This document shows positions 52,462 to 60,488 of a DNA stretch of 64,000 nt, one piece after another. Origin of the DNA: Erwinia sp050410775 (GTDB lineage: Bacteria; Pseudomonadota; Gammaproteobacteria; Enterobacterales; Enterobacteriaceae); NCBI RefSeq assembly GCF_050410775.1, contig NZ_CP191229.1. One strand, written 5' to 3'. Numbering within the stretch: the first letter of the stretch is position 1; each line of letters opens with the position of its first letter. The translations under genes and the position numbers were made by a program. The notes under the pieces were generated by a model. The model saw only the letters and a program-made list of their open reading frames with translations, made no database searches and was not told the origin of the DNA.

Positions 52462-53859
52462 TTAGCGGTGAGCAAGCTCAACGTCGTTTTCAGCCTCAGC
52501 GTTCAGCAACGTTTTATCGGTCTGCTTCAGCCACTGGCTGGTCAGCGTACCGGCCGTCATTGAGCCGTTCACGTTCAGCGCCGTACGGCCCATGTCGATC
52601 AGCGGCTCGATGGAGATCAGCAGCGCCACCAGCGTGACCGGCAGGCCCATAGTAGGCAGCACAATCAGCGCCGCGAAGGTCGCCCCGCCGCCCACGCCAG
52701 CCACGCCGGCAGAACTGAGGGTGACAATTCCCACCAGAGTGGCGATCCAGAGCGGATCGAACGGGTTGATGCCGACAGTAGGAGCAACCATCACCGCCAG
52801 CATTGCCGGATAGAGCCCCGCACAGCCGTTCTGGCCGATAGTCGCGCCAAACGAGGCGGAGAAGCTGGCGATAGACTCTGGCACGCCCAGCCGGCGCGTC
52901 TGTGCTTCCACGTTAAGCGGAATGGTGGCGGCGCTTGAGCGGCTGGTAAAGGCGAAGGTGATCACCGGCCAGACTTTGCGGAAAAAGCGCTTCGGATTGA
53001 CGCCGTTAACCGACAGCAGCAGGGCATGTACGGCAAACATCATCGCCAGACCCAGGTAGGAGGCGACCACAAAACCGCCCAGCTTAACGATGTCAGCCAC
53101 GTTGGAGCTGGCCACGACTTTGGTCATCAGCGCCATCACGCCGAACGGCGTCAGCTTCATGATCAGACGTACCAGCTTCATCACCCACGACTGCAAAATG
53201 TCGATCGCCGCCAGCACGCGTTCACCTTTCGGCTTGTCATCACGCAGCAGATGCAGCGCCGCCACGCCCAGGAAGGCCGCAAAGATGACCACGCTGATAA
53301 TCGACGTCGGGCTGGCGCCTGCCAGTTCCGCAAACGGGTTTTTCGGAATAAACGAGAGCAGCAGCTGCGGCGTGGAGAGGTCGGCAACCTTACCGGCATA
53401 ATTGGTCTGCAACGCAGCCAGTCGCGCCGTTTCCTGCGCGCCCTGTACCAGACCGTTGGCATTGAGGCCGAACAGCCAGGTCACAAAGACGCCGACCAGG
53501 GCGGAGATTGCGGTGGTGAACAGCAGCACGCCAATTGTCATCACGCTGATTTTGCCCAGCGCCGACGCGTTATGCAGACGGCCCACGGCACTCAGGATCG
53601 AGACAAAGACCAGCGGCATGACAATCATCTGCAACAGCTGCACGTAGCCATTACCGACAATATTGAACCAGCTTATCGACTCTTTCAGTACAGGGCTGTC
53701 AGAACCATAAATAGTATGCAGCACGAGGCCAAACAGCACGCCGATGACCAGGCCTGCCAGAACTTTTTTGGACAGGCTCCAGTTTGTGCTGCCGCTTTTC
53801 GCGAGAATAACTAACAGCGCCACAAAGGCGGCGAGGTTAGCAAGTAGTGGAAGATTCAT
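52462..53859 (-). CDS. tcyP: L-cystine/cation symporter TcyP (YdjN)
   Basis: 465 aa. A dicarboxylate/amino acid:cation symporter fold is seen, with IVGNGYVQLLQMIVMPLVFVSILSA, the serine-rich TSRSSAATIPLNVEAQTRRLGVP, and ATIGQNGCAGLYPAMLA. It is almost colinear with E. coli TcyP and takes up L-cystine. The start at 53859 is by homology; longer in-frame starts are possible. Confidence 0.95.
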   Translation of the reverse strand: MNLPLLANLAAFVALLVILAKSGSTNWSLSKKVLAGLVIGVLFGLVLHTIYGSDSPVLKESISWFNIVGNGYVQLLQMIVMPLVFVSILSAVGRLHNASALGKISVMTIGVLLFTTAISALVGVFVTWLFGLNANGLVQGAQETARLAALQTNYAGKVADLSTPQLLLSFIPKNPFAELAGASPTSIISVVIFAAFLGVAALHLLRDDKPKGERVLAAIDILQSWVMKLVRLIMKLTPFGVMALMTKVVASSNVADIVKLGGFVVASYLGLAMMFAVHALLLSVNGVNPKRFFRKVWPVITFAFTSRSSAATIPLNVEAQTRRLGVPESIASFSASFGATIGQNGCAGLYPAMLAVMVAPTVGINPFDPLWIATLVGIVTLSSAGVAGVGGGATFAALIVLPTMGLPVTLVALLISIEPLIDMGRTALNVNGSMTAGTLTSQWLKQTDKTLLNAEAENDVELAHR

Positions 53860-54022
53860 CCCCATGTCTCCAGTCAGAACAGCGATTTTGCCTTCGCCGT
53901 ATCGCTTCATCTAGTTTTATCGCGCAGCAGATGCGCGCAGTGCCAGCATGGTAGCAGTTCATTTCTGCGCGGCTATATACTCAAATGGAATGGGTTATAA
54001 CTAAATGCTGTTTTTCGCTGGC

Positions 54023-54613
54023 TTAATGAGCGGACTGAGCGGGAATCAGGCGATCAAGCCCATTTTGAACCCAGCTCACCATATCTGCGGGCCAGCCTGA
54101 GGCGCCAAAAGGCGTCATTTCAGGCTGAAACCACAGGGCGCAGCCGATCAGCATCAGGCACAGAGTGCGCTCAAGCTGATTCCCATTCTGGCTTCTGAGT
54201 ATAGGGAAGCGGAACCGCCAGCGGCAGGGCCAGAGCAGCGGCACGCCCGCAGGCGTGAGCATATCGGCCACGATATGGCTGAGGTAGCCCAGCACCATAC
54301 CCTGTAAGGCATCGGCGGGGATAAACGCGCCCTGAGGGACCTTGAGCTGAAACAGCGCAATGCCACCCAGCACCGCCAGCAGGCTGTGGGTAAATCCACG
54401 ATGTCCAAAAGCGCGGGCGATGGGCTGCGAGAGCCAGCGGAACCGCTGACCGAGAAACGATTTGGGATGATCGATATCGGGCAGCAGGCAGGTCAGCAGC
54501 GTCGCCGGAACAACGTGCCACCAGTCGCCGTTAGCCAGTTCGGGAGTCAGTTCCGCCCGTTTGGCAAAAATAGCGCTGGCGATGGCGAAAAGAAGATGGC
54601 CCTCGGCCGTCAT
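54023..54613 (-). CDS. ydjM: SOS-linked inner-membrane metal-dependent hydrolase-like YdjM
   Basis: 196 aa, identical in length to E. coli YdjM. The YdjM/DUF457 metal-hydrolase-like motifs are TAEGHLLFAIA, LLPDIDHPKSFLGQR and FGHRGFTHSLLAV, followed by GYLSHIVADMLTPAGVPLLWP. Several hydrophobic segments place it in the inner membrane. Function is unknown; in E. coli it is LexA-regulated, and LexA-like boxes lie upstream here. Confidence 0.92.
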   Translation of the reverse strand: MTAEGHLLFAIASAIFAKRAELTPELANGDWWHVVPATLLTCLLPDIDHPKSFLGQRFRWLSQPIARAFGHRGFTHSLLAVLGGIALFQLKVPQGAFIPADALQGMVLGYLSHIVADMLTPAGVPLLWPCRWRFRFPILRSQNGNQLERTLCLMLIGCALWFQPEMTPFGASGWPADMVSWVQNGLDRLIPAQSAH

Positions 54614-54632
54614 GGGAAATACCTGGCTGCAT

Positions 54633-54670
54633 TGCTGTCAATCCATCCAGTATAGGGGATATATACAGTA
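54633..54670 (-). promoter_or_regulatory. Two LexA-like sites upstream of ydjM
   Basis: TGCTGTCAATCCATCCAGTA (54633-54652) has CTG and CAG ten bases apart and matches 14 of 20 consensus positions. The adjacent TATAGGGGATATATACAGTA (54651-54670) matches the right half perfectly but not the left. Two LexA sites are also known for E. coli ydjM. Confidence 0.6.
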
Positions 54671-54842
54671 GAATAAATATGTGACGCTGTAACCAAAGAT
54701 AAATATTTTAACAAACTGATAAAAAGTGCGCTTTAACCCCGCCAGTTTCCTTTTTAACAGTCAGCAAACCACTAGGGCACTGCGCTGCTGATTCATTCCG
54801 GCCCTCGCCGGCAGCGATTTCTGCGGCCGGCCGGCCCATTAC

Positions 54843-55514
54843 TTATTTTCCATGCAGATGCGCCGTGCTCAGCGCCTCAAGAGAGGAGAGTTTGACATCG
54901 GCCAGCGCCCAGCGTGCATCATCTGCAAAATCAGGCGCGGGAATAACCACAGAGCGCATGCGGGCAGCTTTGGTGGCAATCATGCCGTTAACGGAATCCT
55001 CCAGCGTGACGCAGTTAAGCGGATCGACGCCCAGCTGTGCCGCCGCGTCAAGATAAACCTGCGGATGCGGCTTGCTGTAGGGCAGTGATTCGGCAGAAAC
55101 GACGGCATCAAAATAGTCACGCAGGTTAAACATCTCCAGCACGTGCTCCAGCATATGCAGCGGAGAAGCAGAGGCCAGCCCGATTTTTAAGCCTTCCGCC
55201 TTGCAGAGTTTTAGCGCTGACTCCACGCCGGGCAGCAGCGGGCGGGTTTCCTGCACCAGATTCAGCGCCCGGGTAATGATGCGCTGGGTAACTTCCTGCT
55301 GACTGGGGCCGTTCCAGGGCAGGGTTTCATACCACATCCGCACGACCTGATCGATGCGCAGTCCCAGCGTGTCCGGCAGTTCGCCACGGCGGGAAAGATC
55401 CACCTCCAGCGTGGAAAAAATGTCCATCTCAGCGCGATCCCACAGCGGCTCTGAATCAATCAGCAGGCCATCCATATCAAAAATCGCAGCAAGCACAGGG
55501 CGGGAATAGGACAT
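54843..55514 (-). CDS. hxpB: HAD hexitol phosphatase HxpB (YniC)
   Basis: 223 aa. HAD motif I is IFDMDGLLIDSE near residue 11, motif II ASASP, and motif IV EDSVNGMIA. It aligns along its length with E. coli YniC, which dephosphorylates 2-deoxyglucose-6-P and hexitol phosphates. Its neighbours ydjM and yniB keep the E. coli order. Confidence 0.94.
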   Translation of the reverse strand: MSYSRPVLAAIFDMDGLLIDSEPLWDRAEMDIFSTLEVDLSRRGELPDTLGLRIDQVVRMWYETLPWNGPSQQEVTQRIITRALNLVQETRPLLPGVESALKLCKAEGLKIGLASASPLHMLEHVLEMFNLRDYFDAVVSAESLPYSKPHPQVYLDAAAQLGVDPLNCVTLEDSVNGMIATKAARMRSVVIPAPDFADDARWALADVKLSSLEALSTAHLHGK

Positions 55515-55727
55515 TTTACGGCTCCGTTAAACAGTTTGTGAACACCTTAGCATGAAGTGCCGGCAGGCAACATCCGTGGACTCGCTCTCTCTGCCTGGAA
55601 GGCTCGCTTCCTGCGCGGGCAGAAGGGAGCCTGATGTAGCCGATGCATAACAGCATCACTTTTTTCAGGCACATTTTACCGGCTGAGGGTAAACTTAGAG
55701 CCTTACATCAAAAGGACAGGAGAAAGC

Positions 55728-56267
55728 ATGACATATCAACAGGCTGGCAGAGTTGCGATAGTGAAGCGCATCGCTGGCTGGATTATTTTTATTCCGGCAC
55801 TGATTTCCACGCTGATTTCACTGATGCTTTTTCTGGAAAAAAGCCGGGAGCAGCGGGAAGGGATCAACGCTGTAATGCAGGATTTTTCACACGTTATGAT
55901 CGATATGATCCGCTTCAATACTCCCTTTCTTAATGGTTTCTGGAGCCGCTCCCCGGTGCCGGACTTCAATCATGCCAGTAATCTCAGCTTCTGGTTGATC
56001 TACTTACTGATTTTCGTTGGACTGGCGCTTCAGGCCTCGGGAGCCAGAATGTGGCGTCAGTCGAGGCATCTGAAAGAAGGGATTGAGGATCAGCTTATTC
56101 TGGAGAATGCCAGAGGCGCTGAAGGCCGCAGCCGTCAGCAGCTGGAAGAGAAACTGGTCGTGCCGCGCCACACCATTTTTTTGCAGATATTCCCCCTCTA
56201 TGTGCTGCCGATCCTTATCGCTGCGGGCGGCTATTTCATCCTTAAACTGCTCGGCTTTATCTACTGA
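55728..56267 (+). CDS. yniB: YniB family membrane protein
   Basis: 179 aa. Membrane segments are visible near residues 14-34, 85-103 and 155-175. The family start MTYQQAGRVAIVKRIAGWIIFIPALISTLIS is well conserved with E. coli YniB. Function is unknown. It converges with yniA, 22 bp away. Confidence 0.88.
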   Translation: MTYQQAGRVAIVKRIAGWIIFIPALISTLISLMLFLEKSREQREGINAVMQDFSHVMIDMIRFNTPFLNGFWSRSPVPDFNHASNLSFWLIYLLIFVGLALQASGARMWRQSRHLKEGIEDQLILENARGAEGRSRQQLEEKLVVPRHTIFLQIFPLYVLPILIAAGGYFILKLLGFIY

Positions 56268-56289
56268 TAAGCGGCGGCGCGCGCCCGCC

Positions 56290-57183
56290 TCAGGCCGGGC
56301 GGGCGTGCTGTTTTCCCAGCTCATCTTCATCAAGCAGCGCGCCCACCGCCTGTTGCGCCTCGCCCAGCCAGTGACCGCCAAATACGTTCGCCCGGTTGAG
56401 CAGGTAGTAGAGCTGATAAACGGACTGACGCTGCCGGAAGTCGTGGGGAAGAGGCCAGACCGACTGATAGCCTTCAAGAATTTGACGGGGCAGCGTGGGG
56501 TACCAGGCAAGCATCGCCAGATCGCATTCCCGGTCGCCCCAGTAGCAGGCCGGATCGAAAATCCATGGACCACTGTCGCTGCCGCCGCAGTTGGCGGGCC
56601 AGAGATCGCCATGTAGCAGGGAAGGCTGGGGCTGGTGGGTGCTCAGAACGCGCTGGGCGCACTGAACGATCAGCTCGATATTGCCATACTGAATGCCTTT
56701 TTCCGCTGCCAGCTGAAGCTGCCAGCCAATACGCTGCTCGGCAAAAAAGACGGACCAGCGTCGCAGCCAGCTGTTGGGCTGGGGAGAGGTGGTGATATTG
56801 TTATCGTAATCAAGTCCAAACTGCGCCTGCTCGCTCCACTGATGCAGCTGTGCAAGCTGTTCTCCCAGCTGCCAGGCGCTCTGCTCATCAAGCGGGCGCA
56901 GGGGGATATATTCGAGCAGAAGAAAGCTGACATCCCGATCGCTGCCAACGCCGTAAACTTCAGGCACCCTTACTGTCTTTGTCCGGGCCAGCATCTGCAG
57001 CTGGTCAGCCTCCCAGGTGAAGAGATCCAGCATTTCGCGGCTGTTACACTTCACAAAAACCTCCCGTTCTCCGTAGCGGATACGCCAGGCGGGGTGGACG
57101 TCGCCGCCCGGAAGTTCCGTACGCTCGCTGATTTCTGCGCTGCCTGAGTACTCGCTTAACAGACGACTAATGGCTGACCACAT
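56290..57183 (-). CDS. yniA: Fructosamine kinase family protein YniA
   Basis: 297 aa. It has a ketosamine-3-kinase fold: LPGGDVHPAWRIRYG, LLLEYIPLRPL, the catalytic LLHGDLWPANCG and DPACYWGDRECDLAM. It probably phosphorylates protein-bound fructosamines or a small substrate. The start at 57183 gives the family N-terminus (MWSAISRLLSE); the longer frame upstream is ignored. Confidence 0.93.
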   Translation of the reverse strand: MWSAISRLLSEYSGSAEISERTELPGGDVHPAWRIRYGEREVFVKCNSREMLDLFTWEADQLQMLARTKTVRVPEVYGVGSDRDVSFLLLEYIPLRPLDEQSAWQLGEQLAQLHQWSEQAQFGLDYDNNITTSPQPNSWLRRWSVFFAEQRIGWQLQLAAEKGIQYGNIELIVQCAQRVLSTHQPQPSLLHGDLWPANCGGSDSGPWIFDPACYWGDRECDLAMLAWYPTLPRQILEGYQSVWPLPHDFRQRQSVYQLYYLLNRANVFGGHWLGEAQQAVGALLDEDELGKQHARPA

Positions 57184-57289
57184 CGGGTTTTCCTCTTTTC
57201 GCTGTACATTGCAGAGATGCTGATAGTAACGCTTAAATAATAACCAAAACCAGCGGTTGCGCACGGCAGAGGCGATCTTTTACAAAATA

Positions 57290-57583
57290 TTAGCTTTTAC
57301 TCTCCTGCTGGAACGCTTCCCAGGTCTGTATATCCACCTCAGGCTTCTGCCCCAGCGCCATTTCTGCCAGGCCTTCAGCCTGCTGACGGACGCTCTCTTC
57401 GTCCAGCGCGCTGACCATGCCAAAACTGTTGGTGCCCAGCTCATGAGGATGACCCTCTTTATCGCTAAGCGCGGTGGTAAAACCTCCGTTAACCAGGGCA
57501 CTGTTAAGTTCAAGAATATCGGTCAGTCCCTCTTCCTGATAGCGGAAAGTCACTACGTATTGCACAACATCTGATGTACCCAT
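57290..57583 (-). CDS. ydiZ: YdiZ family protein
   Basis: 97 aa. The start TSDVVQYVVTFRYQEEGLTDILELN and the EELGTNSFGM-type centre match E. coli YdiZ. It is cytoplasmic, of unknown function. It stands alone between yniA and an unrelated rightward gene, where E. coli keeps ydiZ next to ydiY and thrS. Confidence 0.85.
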   Translation of the reverse strand: MGTSDVVQYVVTFRYQEEGLTDILELNSALVNGGFTTALSDKEGHPHELGTNSFGMVSALDEESVRQQAEGLAEMALGQKPEVDIQTWEAFQQESKS

Positions 57584-57771
57584 ATTTCACCTCGTTAAAT
57601 CTGAAAACATTAAAGAATGATGGGGCTGTTTAAAGAGCTGATGCTAATGGGGGCTGAGAGCAATCTGGCCATTTCACTAAGGAGCGCTACCCGAACAAAC
57701 TCTTCAATTAACTGCGGGTTATAAGCATAGTCCATCCGCGGCGAGGGCAGGGAAGAAGGAAATGACAGGTT

Positions 57772-57790
57772 GATAATGAGATTAATTATC
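57772..57790 (+). promoter_or_regulatory. Fur box upstream of the metal-chelate binding protein
   Basis: GATAATGAGATTAATTATC matches 16 of 19 positions of the Fur consensus. It lies about 40 bp upstream of the GTG start, within the expected promoter, so the gene should be iron-repressed. Confidence 0.88.
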
Positions 57791-57830
57791 ATTACTATCT
57801 TGCGACCTTTTTTATGCTCTGGAGCCTGAC

Positions 57831-58961
57831 GTGCTACCTGTTCTGAAATACGCCTCTCTGACCACGCTGCTGGCGATCTCCTCTTCCGCTTTGGCAACCA
57901 CTTATCCCGTCACGCTGACCGACCTTGAAGGCCAGCAAATTACCCTTAAAAAAGAGCCTCAGCGTATCGTGCTCCAGGACGGACGTGACATTCTCGCTCT
58001 GGCTTTGCTGGATCGCGATAATCCGTTCCATCGTCTGGTTGCCTGGAATAATTTGCTGAAAAAAAGCGACAGCGCTACCTGGTCGCTGATGAACAAAAAG
58101 TGGCCTGAGTCCGGTAAAATTATCGATATGGGCTACAGCGACAAAGGTGAGGTGAATCTTGAAAGCGTAGTGGCGCAACATCCTGACCTGATGATTGCGC
58201 AGCTTCGCTCCAGGCCTTCACTCGTACAGACCGGCGTACTGGACAAAATGAAGCAGCTGGACGTGCCGGTACTGTTTATTGATACTTTTGAAAAGCCAGT
58301 CACCGATACGCCCGCCAGTATTACCACGCTGGGTGTGGCGCTGAATCGTGAAGCAGAAGCAAAAGCCTATACCGATTTCTACCTGCGCCACTATCAGGCC
58401 ATTATTGATAAAACCCGCAGCATCAAGCCGCAACCGCTAGTGTTTGTAGAAGCGAAGGCGGGGCTGGGCGGACTCGAGTCCTGCTGTTTCACCCATGCGC
58501 ACGTAGGCTGGGGCGCGATGGTGGAAGCGGTTGGTGCGAAGAACATCGGTTCAGAACTCCTGCCCGGCGCCACAGGTGATGTTTCGCTGGAGAAAGTTAT
58601 CGCCATGAAGCCGGATACTTACATTATTTCCGGCGCGCAGTGGGCAACCAACACGAACGCCGCCGTGCCTTTTGGCTATAACGTCACTCAGGCTCAGGTC
58701 AACGCTGCGTTTAACAACATGAAGCAGCGTCCCGGCTTTGCGCAGGTTTCCGCCGTCAGCAACGGCCATTTCTACGGTATTTATCACCACTTCTATAACC
58801 ATCCTTACAACATTGTCGGGCTGGAGTATCTGGCGAAGTTTATTTATCCGCAGCAGTTTACCTCGCTGGACCCGAATCAGACCTGGAAAGAGATCGTCAC
58901 CCAGTTTACCCAGGTGCCGTTAGGTCAGGGCATATTGGGTGCGCAGGCGCCTTCAGAGTGA
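57831..58961 (+). CDS. Iron-siderophore type ABC transporter, substrate-binding protein
   Basis: 376 aa with a signal peptide ending in SSALA. It belongs to the FecB/BtuF (Peripla_BP_2) class: TLTDLEGQQITLKKEPQRIVL near the mature N-terminus, HPDLMIAQLRSR, and the ESCCFTHAHVGWGAMVEAVGAKNIGSELL segment. It starts with GTG after TGGAG. No permease or ATPase gene is adjacent, so it must share one encoded elsewhere. The Fur box supports an iron role; the ligand is unknown. Confidence 0.85.
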   Translation: MLPVLKYASLTTLLAISSSALATTYPVTLTDLEGQQITLKKEPQRIVLQDGRDILALALLDRDNPFHRLVAWNNLLKKSDSATWSLMNKKWPESGKIIDMGYSDKGEVNLESVVAQHPDLMIAQLRSRPSLVQTGVLDKMKQLDVPVLFIDTFEKPVTDTPASITTLGVALNREAEAKAYTDFYLRHYQAIIDKTRSIKPQPLVFVEAKAGLGGLESCCFTHAHVGWGAMVEAVGAKNIGSELLPGATGDVSLEKVIAMKPDTYIISGAQWATNTNAAVPFGYNVTQAQVNAAFNNMKQRPGFAQVSAVSNGHFYGIYHHFYNHPYNIVGLEYLAKFIYPQQFTSLDPNQTWKEIVTQFTQVPLGQGILGAQAPSE

Positions 58962-59323
58962 AACGCAGCGCATAAAGATACAGTGAAAACGTCTTCATTG
59001 AGGGAGGCGTTTGATTGAGTAGCGAATGGAGTGCAGAAGCGCATACCTACTTAGAGCAGGCTGCTTTATTAAGAAACATTTTTCAATCAACCAGATACAT
59101 CTTGAAGAAAAATCTTATTTACACCCTGCTGTAAAACGAGCCAATACCCTCTATAATCCGCGCCGGTAATGGGAATGCTCCCATTTGAGTGACTTTCCCA
59201 CTTCGCCAGCGGAAAAAAGCGCGATTTAATAAAATGTTACGATTTCAGGCGTAAATTGCATTGATCGCCCTTCAAAACTCTTCAGACTCCCTTTTTTTCA
59301 CATTGTCGTATGGATCACATTTA
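58962..59323. other. Intergenic region upstream of ydiY
   Basis: 362 bp with no gene recognised. The ydiY promoter is expected in its right half, which is AT-rich near 59225-59245. No terminator hairpin with a T run was seen after the binding-protein gene. Confidence 0.5.
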
Positions 59324-60079
59324 ATGAAAGCGCTTAACAAGCTCTCTGTAGTTCTTTTGCTCGCCGGTGGCGCGCTCTGCCAGCAGGCAGTGGCTGATAA
59401 CAACGTGTTTACGGTCATGGATGATCCGTCCACGGCAAAGAAAGATTTCGAAGGTAACGCGTCGGCGGGTTATCTTGCTCAGACTGGCAATACCACCAGC
59501 TCTTCGCTGTCGGCGAATACCAATATGACCTGGTATCAGGAAAGAATGGCCTGGAGTCTTTGGGGAAATGCGACCAATACCTCATCGAATGATGAGCGTT
59601 CAGCGGAAACCTATCAGATCGGTGGGCGTTCACGTTTCAACGTCAATAATTATGACTATCTCTTTGGCCAGGCAAGCTGGCTGAGCGATCGTTTTAACGG
59701 TTACGATGGTCGCTCCATTTTCGTAGCCGGCTACGGTCGCCAGCTGCTGAACGGCCCCATCCACTCGCTGCGTCTGGAAGCGGGTCCTGGCGTACGTTAC
59801 GATGACTATCACGACGGCGGCGATGACACCCAGGCGCTGGCCTACGGTGCAGTAAGCTATCAGTGGCAGCTGACGGATACGACAAGGTTTGTGCAGGGCG
59901 TTTCCGTTCTGGGCAGCGATGACACTACCGTCAACTCCGAAACGGGTTTACAGGTAGCCATTAACGCTCACTTCTCGCTGAAGCTGGCCTATAACGTCAC
60001 CTGGAACCAGAATCCGCCTGCCTCTGCGCCGGATAAAACGGACACTAAAACCTCCGTCATGCTCTCCTACGCAATGTAG
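59324..60079 (+). CDS. ydiY: DUF481 family outer-membrane-like protein YdiY
   Basis: 251 aa with a signal peptide ending in AVA. DUF481 marks are FEGNASAGYLAQTGNTTSSSLSANTNMTWY and alternating beta-strand sequences to the end (VMLSYAM), typical of an outer-membrane barrel. E. coli YdiY is acid-inducible; function is unknown. The ATG at 59324 opens the signal peptide. Confidence 0.92.
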   Translation: MKALNKLSVVLLLAGGALCQQAVADNNVFTVMDDPSTAKKDFEGNASAGYLAQTGNTTSSSLSANTNMTWYQERMAWSLWGNATNTSSNDERSAETYQIGGRSRFNVNNYDYLFGQASWLSDRFNGYDGRSIFVAGYGRQLLNGPIHSLRLEAGPGVRYDDYHDGGDDTQALAYGAVSYQWQLTDTTRFVQGVSVLGSDDTTVNSETGLQVAINAHFSLKLAYNVTWNQNPPASAPDKTDTKTSVMLSYAM

Positions 60080-60446
60080 TCCGCCGTGGGCTGGTTTATC
60101 GCCGGCCCATCGCAATATTCTTGTGCGGGCTACTTTGCTACTAAGCCCGCAGCCCGACCGCACTTTTCTTCCGCGATTAACGCAAAGCGTTCTGATTTCC
60201 CTTAAAGCAGCTTTCATAAGCTCCCATTCTTAAGTTGATGATGTCAGTCGGTTTACTGATTCAATGTGCCAGGTGGTCGCGTCGTGCAATTTCTCTCCAT
60301 GGCGTGTAAGATGTTCGCTTCTCAAGAGTTTTTTGCCAGAGGCAAACTTTTGTTCAGGTATACCAGGCTGTGTACCAAACTGGCAAATGTGAGTCGGTTT
60401 CAAGTGCTAACAGCTTGTTGTATAAAGTGAAAAATGACTTTTGTAT
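60080..60446. other. Intergenic and thrS leader region
   Basis: A hairpin without T run (TGGGCTGG/CCGGCCCA, near 60087-60110) follows ydiY. The right part holds the thrS promoter and the upstream domains of its mRNA operator, which I could not fold reliably. The anticodon-like domain is listed separately. Confidence 0.5.
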
Positions 60447-60467
60447 GTAGCCTTGCGTATGGGTTAC
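60447..60467 (+). promoter_or_regulatory. thrS translational operator, anticodon-like hairpin
   Basis: The stem GTAGCC/GGTTAC (one wobble) presents a 9-nt loop TTGCGTATG containing CGT at 60456-60458, mimicking the tRNA-Thr anticodon. It lies 21 bp before the thrS ATG. In E. coli ThrRS binds this domain and blocks its own translation; conservation of the loop supports the same control. Confidence 0.8.
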
Positions 60468-60488
60468 CACTGCAATTAAGGATGTTAA

